From the NCBI GenBank assembly GCA_948470475.1, contig OX419344.1:11759804-11823803 (forward strand): DNA of 64,000 nucleotides, in the 5' to 3' direction. How positions within the stretch are numbered: the first letter of the stretch is position 1; each line of letters opens with the position of its first letter. Shown here piece after piece: positions 13,231 to 27,200 of the stretch. The notes beneath the pieces were generated by a model. That model was not told where the DNA came from. It saw nothing but the letters and a program-made list of their open reading frames with translations, and searched no databases. The stretch is from Galaxea fascicularis (Eukaryota; Cnidaria; Anthozoa; Scleractinia; Euphylliidae). The position numbers and the translations under genes are program-made.

Positions 13231-15466
13231 GAAGGTTGCTGTTTCGGGAGAAAAATAAACTTCTTCCGTGAGTTTTACCGGGAATGGGGAGACTCGGGAA
13301 TTTTTCTGGGAATTATGACATAGTTCTTGGATATTACAGGAAACAGAGCGCGAAGTTTGACATTTTTAGGAGAAGATCATCGAAAAATTGCAAGGGTCTT
13401 CCAAACGTAACTTCCAGAAGGACTCAAAGTTACAAAAAGTTTGATGTCGGGCGTTTACGATAAAACTTGAAATTATTAAGAAATGTAGTCAAAAGTGTAT
13501 TGAATGTGCACTATTGATACCTATTGCTTTGAAATTCTCCTTGCTGTCGCTGGGTTGCCACCTTACACTCTCTTTGGCCAATTATTTGAGTTTTAACCTT
13601 GCTACGGACCTGCAGGGTCTGTCACTTGCTCGTTGTTAGGCACAAATGTTCGGCTAAGCTTGTTAAGGAGGCGTTTGCAAGAAGTCGTGTTGTCACAAGA
13701 CAAAAATAATCTTAAGGGCTATGTTTATTTTAATAGGTACGGGACGGAAAAGTGTCATTTCAGTCTGGCATATAAATTAGGAGCATAAGAACTCTAGCCG
13801 AGCATAATCCGATAGGCCCTATTGACAAGGCTCGCGGCTTCACGGCATGGTCTGACTATGTAAACGGGCTCTAACTCAGCCAACATTTATCAGGTAGCGC
13901 CCCCCCCCCTTCCCCGCCCAGTTTTCTTACGTCTTTAACTGTTTCTGACTGACTATTTCATAACATATATATTAGACTGAACAAACGCCAGAGTTCGGTT
14001 CTTCAAGGTACCAAAGCATTGCTACTCAGAACAACAAAATTTTTCTCGTTCTCTTCACGCTGTTTGCAAGCACAAGGTTTTTTACTTTGTCTGGCATTAA
14101 ATTACTGACAATTGTATAACAAAACGAAGCTATTCCTAACATAAAGACATTGGATCGAGGTCAGCAAGCATTTAGTAGCATTTAGTGGATGAAAAACAGA
14201 AGTATTTATTTCTGGATCCCATTTAATTTTGTCGTTGCATTATTGTGCACAAAAGATTTCCCATCGCTGGATGTTTTAATCTTGAAAAACAACCAGAAAT
14301 CTGAGAAATGCAGACACTAGTTAATGTGCTCTTGATTGCAGTAGACAATGACGTTTTCTTGGCTGCAACGTAGAATTAGAACACGGCTAAATTATTTTGT
14401 GTAACAATAAGCGGTTGCAAGATTTCTGTGCATTCTGAAGGAAAACGTGGACTTCCACGGATTGATTTTTTTCCTATTGCGTATGTAATAGATACTTGTC
14501 TGTAGACAGCTAAATTGATGAAAAAGTCATTGCTTCTTAATGAAAACAGAGTTAATTAGGTAATTTGCATAACATCCCATAACAGGCAATGACCATTCTC
14601 ACGACAACTCAGATCCCTGGTTGTCCAAGGTTTCGAGACACCCAGGGGACGGAGTGTTTTGGGTGCCCGAGGAAAAAACGATTAAATTTGATTTCTCCTA
14701 TTACATCCCAAAATTAGGAAACTATATCGATACTATCTGAATCGTTGTGAAAGCATTTCACAAGCTTGGTGCCCTTTGTGGGTATGTACGAGACAGTTGA
14801 TCACTGCATGTGGCGTACAATTATAATAAACGTCCTACAATAGACAGGCTACGCTTAACCGTCTCCCTCGACCAATTCTCTCGGTCGGCTTCAGATGGGT
14901 GTCATTGACGTTCTTATGTTCTTACCCAAACCACGTTCCTCGCTTTTTTTTGACAGTTTTTACAGTAAACCCTTCTTGAAATATATTGAAATGAAAAAAG
15001 AGAAAGTCATCATAAAAATATGATACAAAAATAACGATAATTGCTGATGTTAAGCTGGATGGAAGTGGATTTTGTTGTGGCTACAATTTGAAAAGCGCCC
15101 ACCAGGTGACTTGCAGATTTGCGAGAAAATTAACGCTGTGTGCAATGCAGTTTTGGATGAACATCGCATCCCCTCCCAGTCGGTGACATGCATAGGTGTC
15201 TGCATGGAGAGGGTAGGTTTCAACCCGACAGTAAAAGGCCACTGTAATAAATAAAATCACCCAATAGAAACGAGGAGAAGTTGCTCTTGAACTTGTAGGG
15301 CCATTGAATGTGTTCGAATGCATGATTGAGTCAATCATGATCGGTCAGCCTGTCAGCCTGTCAGCCAGCCATGCAGCCAGTCAGCTCGTCAGTTTGTCGG
15401 GTGGGTATTCCGGTAGTCAGGTATGTAATAAACACGAACACCAAGAGGCAGTGAAAAATAATTTAA
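13231..15466. other. Intergenic DNA, no gene supported
   Basis: Only low-complexity features are seen: a C run near 13899 and a degenerate minisatellite of CAGC/CTGT units at 15338-15393 (TCAGCCTGTCAGCCTGTCAG and variants). Confidence 0.5.
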
Positions 15467-16105
15467 CCCATTTAAGTCCAATGCACCCCGTGCGCCCTGG
15501 CAGACCGAAGTCCCTTCTGCCGCCTGTGACGTCATCAGTTTGAACGGTCAAGGGTAGTTTTGTTGACTTACGTGTTGATCATAACGAGATCTTTGAAAGC
15601 ATACCAGATTGAGCATAATTCAGTCGAGGGCGCCGAACAAAAAGGCAAAAAACCAAGTAACATGAACGCAAAGATTCCTATAAACATCTGCCCCCACCAC
15701 CCACTTACTTTTCCTTTCATCAAATCCTAGGACCCTAAACGCTTTTCCAGAACCTTTTCCCACCAAAACAAAGCCCATTCAATACCCAGCAAAAGCCCAA
15801 AAAAATGAGGCAAAAAGAACGGGAAAAGAGGGAAGAAGAGAAAGCGAAAAGCAAAAGTCAAGACTGCTGTGCCACTTTTCAACCCAAATTTTGCTTTCTG
15901 CGCATGCCCGTACTCTGAAAGCTAATGTTTTGCATCTGGAGCAGAAGGCCGCGTAGTGCACGACCTGTCAACGGTTTTGTGGTGAGTTTTAGCTCCTAAT
16001 TGCTAGATAGTGGTTGTGTTTTCACTAGACCACTTTTCTAGCTGAACATTCTTTCCATGTGGCAAGAAAACGTGATTTTCGGCGAGAGTTCCAGATGCCA
16101 ATGGG
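15467..16105. mobile_element. Possible TTAA-flanked nonautonomous DNA element
   Basis: TTAA occurs at 15463-15466 and 16106-16109, immediately outside matching CCCATT...AATGGG ends, the arrangement of piggyBac-like elements. The inverted identity beyond the first six bases is weak, so the pairing could be chance. Confidence 0.4.
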
Positions 16106-16109
16106 TTAA

Positions 16110-19100
16110 CTTCGATTACGCGCGGAGAAGGAGCTGCCTATTCCCTTACAGCAGAAGCTTATTTTAACTGGTTACAAAACGTCAAACAAGATGAATTGCC
16201 TGGATCGCACGATAAGAATAAAAATAATTATAAAAATACAATCTCTACTGGAGTGAGTATGAATGCGATATTCAACAGCTCCAAACAAGGAATCGGTGCA
16301 AATTGAATCCCTGGCGCGGTGGGTTTCAGAGGAAACTGCCCGGGGCTAGATGTGTGGCTAAAAATAGAGTTGTGAATTCATTATAGTCTTTACCCTGATG
16401 CCGCTGTGGTTATTACTGAATCAGATATATCTGTAACCGGAAAAAGGTTTATTGATTTTCTGACACTGCGACTAAGTTTCAAAGGGTGCGCACATCTTGG
16501 TTCACCGGTGAAGACAAAACACCGACTGTACAAATGGATACCGTGTTATAGGGTAAACAGATGCCCCAGTTCGATTAATTTACTTGCCACCGTGTTGAGA
16601 TTGAAAACCGAAGGAAACACTTAAAAAGTGATCTGATAGGTTTGGTGGACAAAAACCACTGTTAGACGAGGTACATGATATCCATCATCCTACATTTTTA
16701 TCGTCCAATCGCAACGCGTGGGCGGATTAATTGGTACGTTATGTAGCAACTCTTTCCACTTAAGGATTTCGATTTGCCTTATTTCTCGAGTTTTTTGGAA
16801 TGGTCGAATGTAATATATAATTCTTGGTTTGCTTCCACTTGGCTAGCAATAGCTTCCCACAAATCCACGTAAATATCCGTTTTCCGAATGAATTCATCTG
16901 TGGAGAAAATAAACACCTCTTAAAGCCATACAAAAATATCTTAGCTGATAAATAAACTTTCTTGTGATCCAGGATCGAGATCCCGTAATTAATAGATTTA
17001 CCTGGTGCGGAATCCTCGTAGGTGGTGGGGTAGATGGCATTCTCTACAGAGTGTTACAATCTAAAACTTTTTATTTCGGCCTTGATCAGGGTCGAAGAAT
17101 TCTCTACAATTATTCTAAAGACCTGAAAAAAAAACAACAACAAAAAACAGGGAAAACTAGATTCTATATACCCGAATTAAAAGGGCTCCGGATACCGTAT
17201 ATTCCGCAACCCCTGACCGGGCCTGAAGTTTATACAAGAATTCTTGTGTGGAGTATCGTAAGCCAAACCGTACAAGTATCTGCCAGCACACTTTCCCAAG
17301 TGTTTACATACTATTTATAGTTATGTCCTCGAAAAGTGATTTTCGTTTTCTCTATGCGTGGAAGTCCATCGGGCTGAATAAAAGGTGACACTGGTGAAAA
17401 TCGCCGTGATCTTAAATTTGACTTAGATTGTCTGATCTAAGTGCCCCTTGGTATCCTTTTACAGGCCGGTAAAGGTACTACAATCTGCAAAATTTGCAGC
17501 GAAACTCATAGTTTCCAATCTCGCGCTTAGCTGCACGAGTCAGTCACAAGCATAAAACCATGTCAAGATAATTTCCAAGGGTGGTAATACACTCACGCCC
17601 TCCCTTTGATGACTTGGCATCTTTCCCATACGTTGCTATCTTTATTCTATCACTGCTACCACTGTTTGTTTTTAGGACAAATCACTGATAAAACGACCAA
17701 AGGAGAGGCTAAAGGAAATCGCTCTTCAGCAGCAAAACACTAAAACAAAGCAGAAAACGTGATAAAACGGACTCTTACTTGTGGAAGTCGGAAATTTGTG
17801 GAAAGGATGTTAAAACAAGGATGTCTACAACCGCTTTCTGGGTAAAGTCCTCAAACACGATCCGCTATATTTACTGATATTTACACGTTGATTTGTGGCA
17901 AGAAAAAATGACGGATCTCTTGTATTTAAAATACTGAAAATGGGTAGGGCGTATACTGATGTGTATTTTGTAGGAGTAGTGGGAGGAGGCTAGGTGAGCC
18001 AAGTTTAATTTTGGTCTCCAGAACCGAATCCAGTTTGCACAACTCAAAGTCGTCTTGAGCTTTTCTAACTTCTTTGGGGAATTGCCAACCATTATTTTTC
18101 TGTATTACGCGCAGCCATGTTATGTTCACAAAGCTAAACCGATTTCTTAGTTTTAATAAATCGAAAGGGTTGCAGCTCCTGGACCCCCGAAGGTAAGGAA
18201 AGAGCAGGACCACCACGCGAGGAAAAGTGCGAGACCACCACGCGGGTAATAGGAAACTTCACGGATGCCACACACACACGGAGAATTCTTTCCTGTAGGG
18301 TGACCTCTCGTTGAACGTTAAAATGTGATATTTCCTGTTTAACTATAAAGAGTTTGGATTATCTATCCAAAGAATTTCCGGTTAATCATAGGGGAGGATT
18401 TCCCATTTCAGTAACTCTTGGGAATGACCCTTCTTGCCTGGAGCGAAACACAAAATATTCCAAGATAAACTAAACTAGAGAAATAAATAGAATTTATTAT
18501 ATTTTCCCTCGATTCTTCTTTTCGAATATTTCGTATCAACCAAACTTCTAATTCATGCGTATGCCACAGAAAACTGTGCAAAGCCTGCGAAATACATTCT
18601 CTGTTTGCCTGCAGGCACTAAGCGGCAATCACAGATTCACTCATGTTGCTCAAATTGTCTCACTCTGAAGTGAACGCGACCGCATTTTCATTATCTCACA
18701 CCATTAATTACTGGAAAGCGGCAAGGCAGAGCAAAGTTCAAGTCCCTTGTAATTCGCTTCTCCTTCTCTTGGATTCATTTTGATTCCGTTGTGGAGTCAC
18801 AATTAAATAAAATAAAATTTATGAGTAACTCTTAAAGGCAGCAATTATGCCTTTAATCACCGAGTTACACGCTAACAAAGAAAACGGAAAAAAATAACAC
18901 GCAGTTATTGCAACCTATCACGGTGAACCTCTACATTTTATCACGTTAAATTTCTGCAACAAATATTTGTCTCTAAAAATAATCAACGCAATATGGACGT
19001 GCCAAGGCAATAAATTTTTAGAAAGCTTGATGACAACCCTCCGGAAGTTTTTTCACCAGGATTTGAACTGAACGTGACTACTCTTGATTTATTCATAACG

Positions 19101-20046
19101 ACAACAACACGGAGCAACAACTGAACAAGCGAAACACCACGCCGAGCACGCTGGTAATAAATCTTACGATGTCCGTGAGACACAGCAAAAGGCGTCAATT
19201 CTCGACTGGCAGACTAATAATCCCCGAAACTAATCCTGAGTTTTTGGTGAACCAGTCCAGCTTTTACGCGGATCTCAAATGAGATTTTGGAAAGGGAAGC
19301 TGATGGGCTGGATTCCCATAACACCTTTCAAAAATACTCGTTCCATTTCCCCCCTCATCCTATCTTGCATCCCTATTTTCAACGCACTGTACTTCGATTA
19401 CTAAAATTCGAAACGTTTTTTTTTACTCTTGAAAATGGAATGGACGCTATTTAAGCTGGCAGAGATATTCCCAGTGCAAGCATAATGTGGAAAATTGCCT
19501 CAAAAGGGCATATCGGAAAATCCTTTTTCAGAAGGGAAATTTTTTGGAAAGTTTCATAGTTGCAAGACTCACAATACGCATTAAACACTTTTTGATTGTT
19601 GAATCTTTCCATCTGGCTGCTCGTTAATATCTTTCAAGAAACTTTTTTTCAGATGTCCAGGATTTCCCAGGACCTCCTCCTATTTTCAATGACTTTCTAG
19701 TCCAGGAAGGTACTTGACCAAAATTTAACTATTTCCAGAATTTCCAGAAGCCGTGCGAACCCTGAATCAACGGACTGAAGCAAAGCAGCTTAGCAACAAG
19801 GGCAATCATTAAAGAAGCCTTCACCGTCAACTCATTACTCCAATGGTATTGGATGCTGTCACGGCAGGGTTGAACCAAAGTATAAATCGAAAGGAATCCA
19901 TCCAGGAAATTAGGTTCTCATAGAACCCCACTCGACTCCTAATACCAAACGCTGAAGAATGCTTTCGGGTCGGGAACGGAGGAGGCGAGTGTCTTGTAGA
20001 CCAAGTGTTGGTCTTATGCTAGACTTCTGGGACTTGATGGTGTTCT
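16110..20046. other. Intergenic DNA between repeats and the TRAF 3' end, no gene supported
   Basis: No convincing exon was found. The segment at about 19660-19763, read on the minus strand, starts CAGGGTTCGCACGG and contains repeated CTGGAAA words. It resembles the repeat at 50723-51008 and may be a related element. Confidence 0.5.
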
Positions 20047-21589
20047 TTAGATCACTTGCAGTCCGACAGTATCCACAATGACTTTAATAAATATGGAATC
20101 ATCACGAATATATCCCCTCGACCTGAGTAGGTGATGTGAACAGAACGTCGGACATCCCGAGGCGATGTTCATGTCCGAACGCGGTCGTTGAAAACTCGAG
20201 CTGTTCGGATCCGGTCGGAATGTCTCGGTAACGTGCGAGATTCCTTCTTGATCCAGCAACTTCATGGTAATCTTTTGTTGGAAGGGCCAAGAAAGTAAAC
20301 CGTCATATTCACCTCTCATTACTACGATAAACAACGACACGTATTTTCCTTTTCCTATTGGTCCGTCGCCGTTGAGGTATGCGCGTGCGCAAAGCTTATA
20401 TCCGTAGCGCGAAGTATAAAACGGAGGGCTGTAGATTGAAATCGTCTTCCCTTCAACAGATTCACGAAACCTGCGTTCAAACTCGTCGATTTTCCATAAA
20501 AAGGTTCCGTCATGTGACGTGGTCTCCAGAATCTGAAGCTTAAGGTCTTGATCAGCCAACTGAATTTCATGTAAAGTGACGGAGTGTTCCACGCGATCGA
20601 GCCGATTATTGCTGCTACTTGTCGCGTAATCCCGCGGCGTGGAACGTGGGCGTGGTTCATTGTTTAATCGCGTTACTTCTTCAGCCAGTAACCCCAGCCT
20701 TTCTTCTTGAAAATCCAAGCGACGCATCATTTCCTGGCTATTTTGACTCCTTGGTTTAGTTTCGTTAGATTTAATCATGGTCTCGACGCTGTTACGTAGC
20801 TCATCAATATTCTGTCGTTGCGCGTCCAAATTTTCTTCCAATCTTGCCAGCTTCAACTGATGCGTGGAAAGGGTTTGTTTGTTAAGCGCTAGAGCTTCAT
20901 TTTGAAGGGTCAGCCGAGCTTCGTACGTTTGATTCAATTCCTGGGACGCATTCAGCTGAACTTGTAGGTTCTTCATTTGCTCCACGATCTCTTTAATGTA
21001 TTTCCCAGAGAGAGTCAAGTGTTCAGCAGCATGAGAACTGATGTGTTGATCTAGAGACTCCCTTGGACCACAAAAACCACATCCCATAGAGCTAAAACTA
21101 CACTGCACAGGTACCTTAGGGCACGATTTCGAATGCTCCGGTAACTTTTCTCTAAGAATTTCACTTTCATCACAACCATGTGGACATTTAACGGGAAACT
21201 TCCCACACTCTTCCAAATGCTCCCTCATCTTAACTCCAGCACAACCGACCTGGCAGTAGGGGCAATGCATGACCTTATATAGACACTCCTTTTCGATGTG
21301 TTTTGCTAACTGATATCTTAATACTACAACATTACATCCAAGATTACTAAATAAGCATTTCACTTCTGAAAACGGGCATTCGGCAGTGTGGTCCTCAAGT
21401 TTCCGAAGTTGACCTCTCCACCCACACCCAAGAGATTTTTTGGGGCAAAAACATTCCAAATCAAGAACCTCCTTTTGAGCGCATTTGTCCCTGAAAATTT
21501 CCTGTCTTTGAAGAAGTTCGCCGTCATCTGGACATTTTTGTTGCTCTGGTTCTCTCTGAAAAATAGTTTCCACACATGGGTAGCAAAAC
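20047..21589 (-). CDS. TRAF gene, coding exon 2 (rest of RING, zinc fingers, coiled coil, MATH)
   Basis: The acceptor is ctgttgcag before G-TTT-TGC. The frame is open for 514 codons to the stop at 20047. All domains after the first half of the RING are in this one exon. Confidence 0.93.
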
Positions 21590-24181
21590 CTGCAACAGTG
21601 GTAGAAATGTGCAGTGTTAAGTTTCGTTTCCTTCGTAGATAAACGCCTACCTAACCGGCCTAAGACAACAGGGTTTAATACAGGAAAGCAGTAGCTCGGC
21701 ACATGCACTTACACTTTGGTATATTTCTTTGCCGTCTCCTACAAAACAACGGCGAGAAACGTGCAGGAAACGTGAGCGCGCATCTGTGAAATTGTCTTTG
21801 CTTTTTTTTTTTTAACTTTAACGGTGTTCAAAGTAATTTAGTTCCAAGATAGTTCGACCATATTCTATAACAAGTTGAACAGGTTGCAACTACTGGGAAT
21901 TAGTTACAAGTAACGCGAATGGTCATTTTCAAATGAGATTTTCTTAGCCATTGCCGTAACCTTTCAAGGTCTCTACTAGGCTTTTAAGAGTTCTTAGGAC
22001 CAGTTGTTCAAAGATCGGATACCCTTATCAAGGGAATAGCTACCTGGACGCACGGACGCTCGTGCGTACCTGACAAAGTTGAAAAAAAAAATGAAATAAA
22101 AGAAAATAAACAAGCAAATGAAAAAAAAAAAAACCCACCAATAAAAGATAATTATTTAAAAAGCACAATAGGCCATATTCGTATTCTCGGTATTGAACTG
22201 GATCTAGCATGAAGTGGAGGCTCTTGCAGGGGAATACATTTACATATGAAAAGAATCCCCCGCAAGAGCCTCCACTTCATGCTAGATGCAGTTCAATACC
22301 GACAATACGAATATGGCCCATTATATTTGCATTTGCTTGACTCATTGGTGGACTGGAGGGTCCCAAAAAGCGAAAATAGCGAGTAGAAAGTAGCCAGGCT
22401 TCAAAACCTTACAGAAAAGGGTGTAGAAGACATGCTATTTGGTGAATTCAAATTGCATACCCCAGACTTGGTGGAAACACTGCACTTTGCCTACCAAAAT
22501 TGAGAATTGAAAACAGTGCTCGTCGGCAAAATGTTGGGAGGCAAGCAAAGTGTTTTGGAGGAAATGTGGATCAAGGCACGTGAAAAAGTTTTGGGAGCCT
22601 TGAAAGGGGAGGGGGTACTGTGCGTACCTCTGGAAAAATCCTGGCTACGCCCCTGCTTATTCAGCGGGTACGTCACTACTAGTGGGTAAATAGGTGCATA
22701 GGTGTCGCTATCTCAATTTTGATTGGCTACAACCGCTCAGCTAATCCTCAAGCGTTGGTTGGCTTTCCTATAATTTTCAATTGCGCCACAACTGATACTG
22801 ATATAACTTTGCTCCCAGGGGAGAAAAGAAAAGAAAACGAAACCAAAAACGGAAGTGAAACAAAAGAGAAAGACGCAACAAGGAACCACACCAGGCGCGG
22901 ATCCAGGATTTTGAAATGGGGGGTGAATTTTTGTCATAATGTAATAAAACCAAAGCCTGGTCGAGGTGTTTGAGGTCTGTGCATCAGCATGATTGACAAA
23001 TTGTCAGAAAAACGGGGGTTGAAAATTCACCCATTTCACCTCCCCTGGATCCGCGCCTGCACACAAAACTAAAGGGAACACAACGGTACTGAAAAGAGGA
23101 AAGAAATAAAACGAAATGGTCAAGAAAACAAAGGACACACAGCCACAAGATGACACAGAGGTCTCTCATGTAATGGCTATCTGAAACTACAGAAAGCGTC
23201 AAAAGACTGGCTCCTTGGCTGTGTAGGACAAGCTGTGTCCGAGAAAAAGGCTCAAGGTTGAATCCTTTGAAGGAAATCCGTCTGGCACTTCTATAAAGGA
23301 ATGAGAGCAGCTCAAGGATTAGTTGGTACTGGACACTGATAACTCCACCTGTCCTTTAAACAGCACCAATTCAACTAATTTATTCTTGTTTGTCACCATG
23401 TTTCCACCAATAGCGTAGCCCCACCTTCCTGCATATAAACCACACACAACCCATAATTCGATTCGCACTGACTAAGGGCTGACGCTCCAAACGTCAGCTT
23501 TTTGGCCAATTAGTACGATTTCCGTTTTCCCCACCGACGCAGTACCACAGTAACTCCAATTAGTCATATCAAGTAATTATAACTCGCCCTGTTGTCGGTA
23601 CGTTTTATACTTGTGGAAGTGTAACTTTAACCCAGAAAACTTTCGCAGCGATATTTCTCGACAGGATTGGTCTTATACCAGTAATGAGGTCAGTCAAAAG
23701 TTTAAATTTTAACGGTTTTATCTCATATGTTTTAGACTGAACTTTTGAAAAATCTTGCAGGAAATTGTTGGGTCTTGGGACTGTGCTGCAACTTTCAACT
23801 GTTGTAAGCATATAAATAATGCCGCTTACAAGTCGATGTATCATGTTTAGTTTTTGTTTCTTTGTTGGCGTTATCGTTTAAAAAACGCTCAAGTGCATGC
23901 ATAATTAAACGGTTATTGAATTCGGTTTTCGCATTGTAGCGAGAATTATCCGGCAAGGTCTCGGTCATCAAGCTACCATGCTATCGTGCTAAACGCAACC
24001 CAACAATTGTTAATGTTAGTCAAACGTCATCTTACATCCTCAAAGGGTGCTGAATGTTCTCAGTAACTTTCAAGTGAGAACTGATCCTCGCAGTTGTTAA
24101 CGCAATTATGTGCAATTGCGTAAAGAAGACTGAAAACAAAATTCAGGACTTCAACGGGGTTTGAACCCGTGACCTCGCGAC

Positions 24182-24233
<52 letters not shown>

Positions 24234-27200
24234 AGGTCAATTGTAGGTTTACTTGTTCCCGTGAAAGTGATGAATGTGTGTGGTAAATAAACCAACAAAA
24301 TGTTGTATAGCAATGTTAGAACGTGTAACGGGATTTTACGATCAAAAGAGTGTAATTTTTATATGACTCATCCCGGAAGAAGTGTAAGGGACTTTTTGGC
24401 GGTCGAAAACCTTAAAAAGGTGTATATTCAGTAATGCCTTAAAATCCAAATTTTTGAAGTAAGCCGCTTTGACTTAGGATGACAAGGATCGAAATGGATT
24501 GTAACTTGAAAAAATTGGGCCAAATTTTCAAAATCCCGCTTTGTGCTGCAGATTAAGGAACAGTATCCCGATTCTGCACATGCTCAAAATTTTGATTTTT
24601 GTTCATCCTGTCGTGAAATCAAACGATGCGGGCGATGGTGTTTTTGGCGTGAAATTCATCCTCATCGCTGTTATTTTACATCTCCATTTGCTCAAACGGT
24701 TGAAATTTTATTGTTAGATTATATTTTGTTCCGTTTGAAATCATTTTCTTTTGGGATTATTTTCAATGCCGTTGGACGAACCTTCGCGAGGAGGATGCGC
24801 TATGGCGCTGCTCCAAGGTTACTTTCTCCCGGTCGCTTCCAGAAAAGCTCAGAAAAATTGGCTAAGAAGAGGCAGTCGTGGAATTTAAAGCACCGAAGAA
24901 TGTATATCAAGAAAGAGATTCACGATACATGGGCCGAAACGCAGACTTGAAATAGATTTTACGAGACCAGGAAAGATGTTCCAGGACGGTAAATTCGATT
25001 TTCTTTTTGAGACTTGTTTGACTGATCATTTTCGCTGAGGCGAAGCATGCAAATGCTTCGCCTCTGTTGAAAGCCATCACTCCATCGCAAATAACGCCAC
25101 CCTCTAAGCCAAAAAACACCCGTTACCATGACTATTTCAGCGCAAATGGTCGGTCAAACAAGTCTCATGTGTGAAGAAAGCGTGTTTGTGTCCACGCTCG
25201 CAAGGTAATCGAAAGTTTTTCGCTCCTAACAACAAAAGTATTGATGATTCCAGTAAAATGTTTGGCTGGAAAAGCTGTTTGTTAAGTATTTTCTCTTTGG
25301 TGATTCATAGTTGTCTTTAGAAAGCGAAGTTGTGTTGACATCGACTAATTTGCATATTAGCGTTAGAATATGAACAATTTCGGTGAACGTGCGTAAAATT
25401 TTTTATCTTCAAGATGTTTTTTGCCATTCCTTAATGGGTAACCAAAACCTTTGATATGACAAAAGGTTTCCTTGAGTATTCCCGTTTAAGAAGAAGTTAA
25501 TTTAAAAAGCCTACAATTCCTTATTATCTGACATGGTTTGATGCTACTCTGGTTTGAAGTTTGATGAATGTAACTTAAAAAGTTACATGGGTCGTGAATT
25601 GTAACTTTTTAAGTTACATTCATCAAACTTCAAACCAGAGTAGCATCAAACCATGTCTGATTGTCCACCTGGTTGCAGTGTGAACTTGAACATACCTCCT
25701 TATTATCTACTGCGCATTGTAATTATTTTTGCTGATCTTGACCAAACTTGATTTATGCGAATACACGCCAAACACTTAGGAGTCAATTTCTCGAAGCAGC
25801 TTGGGAAATCTTGCCGCCTCAATTTGACAGTTCTATTGTTTCTTTGAGACATAACAGATGACGTCTCGCGCCTGCGCAGAATCGGGACACTGTCCCCTTA
25901 AGATTACAGATTAAGGTTTATCTTCCTTTGATTTCTTTCGTTTGGTGTTCTCGAGGGGCATTTTGGTTGTAAGCAATTGTACTTTAATGTGTGTAGTTTT
26001 AATTTGATTGCCAAAACATCAGTACAAATCAACATGACAGCCCTTAAAAACGAAAAGAATACAATTTCCAATCATTGATTTCCTTGTTCCCCCTTTGACA
26101 AATTTTAGTTCGTGACACTTTTTCAGACTAGCTTTATAGAAACAGCTCCATGCGAAAAAAAAAGAAAGAAAGAAACTGAAAGAAAAGAAAATCATTTCCC
26201 CAAAATACTTCTAGATAAAACTTTTACTCCCTTTCCGCTCTTGCCAGAAATTGTGATGGTTTTCATCCAACACCCATCCTGTCGTGCGTAAATACAATAA
26301 CTTTATCTGCATGTCGTAGCTTCGTGGTGACACGTTCTTTATTTTAGGATGTTTCCGGAACAATCAGAGACAGTCAGAATTGGCGGTATTCCTGTTTTGT
26401 TTTTTCTTCGAAATAAATGGAATAGTATTCACTTCATTCTGCTCCCGTTAGCAAAACGAAGAGATTACAGTCTACTTCGAATACGACCACCGAAATACTC
26501 AAACTGTGCAGGACCTGCCGTGCACGAGGTTCAAAAGGAATACCAGTGACGCAGCACCAAACTATTCTGAACGCTGCTCACAGATTCCTCCGACAATCGA
26601 AGATTTGTTCTTTGCATGGCTTGCATTGTAGAACCTTTTTCGGTGGATTCGTTCATCCCATAGCCGTGATAAGAATTTCATTAATTCTCGTTTTTTACAT
26701 GACGTCATCAAAATTTAAAAATAAGGAATTATTAATCCTTTTGGGGTTTTTGGTTTAGCAAGTAGTTAGAACAGCTGAAGACTTATCTTTACACAATTTT
26801 TCAGTTTGATTGGGTTTTTAGCCTTGTAATAAAGCAAGGTTGAATTTCTAAGCTTTTGCGTGACACGATATTAAACTGGCGGCCGAGAATGCTGTAACGT
26901 AGGTTAAAAAAGTGACTTAAATCCGCTGAGATTTCGCAATCTGAACAGTCCTTGAAGGAGAATAAGAACTCATGTAGATGTTTATGAGCCTTCAGAAGAC
27001 TAACCGTCATATTTAAGCCCCTCAGAGGGACACAAACATGGCGTCTCCATACAAAGCCTTAAAATTTGAGTACGGAACATTTCTTCGAATATCTCCCGCA
27101 CCGAACATCGCACAGACCTGAATCTTTGCGAGATTGTTTAAATATTCATCTTCTTTTGTCTCTTGAATTCTTGACATAATAATCCGTCTGTTTGGCCGTA

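Noticed and set aside
16964..17320. 118-residue open frame
   Set aside because: It begins at a non-ATG codon, includes a low-complexity KKKQQQK stretch and shows no family motif.
21590..21708. Upstream extension of TRAF exon 2 as an alternative N-terminus
   Set aside because: It reads through a good acceptor and lacks the first half of the RING, which is found in phase at 28582-28697.
24147..24218. Functional tRNA-Thr gene
   Set aside because: Position 33 is C, the anticodon stem has a mismatch, and the sequence belongs to a dispersed repeat.
24543..24950. 135-residue open frame as a host gene
   Set aside because: It straddles the left TIR of a TTAA-flanked element and has no clear domain, so it was described under that element only.
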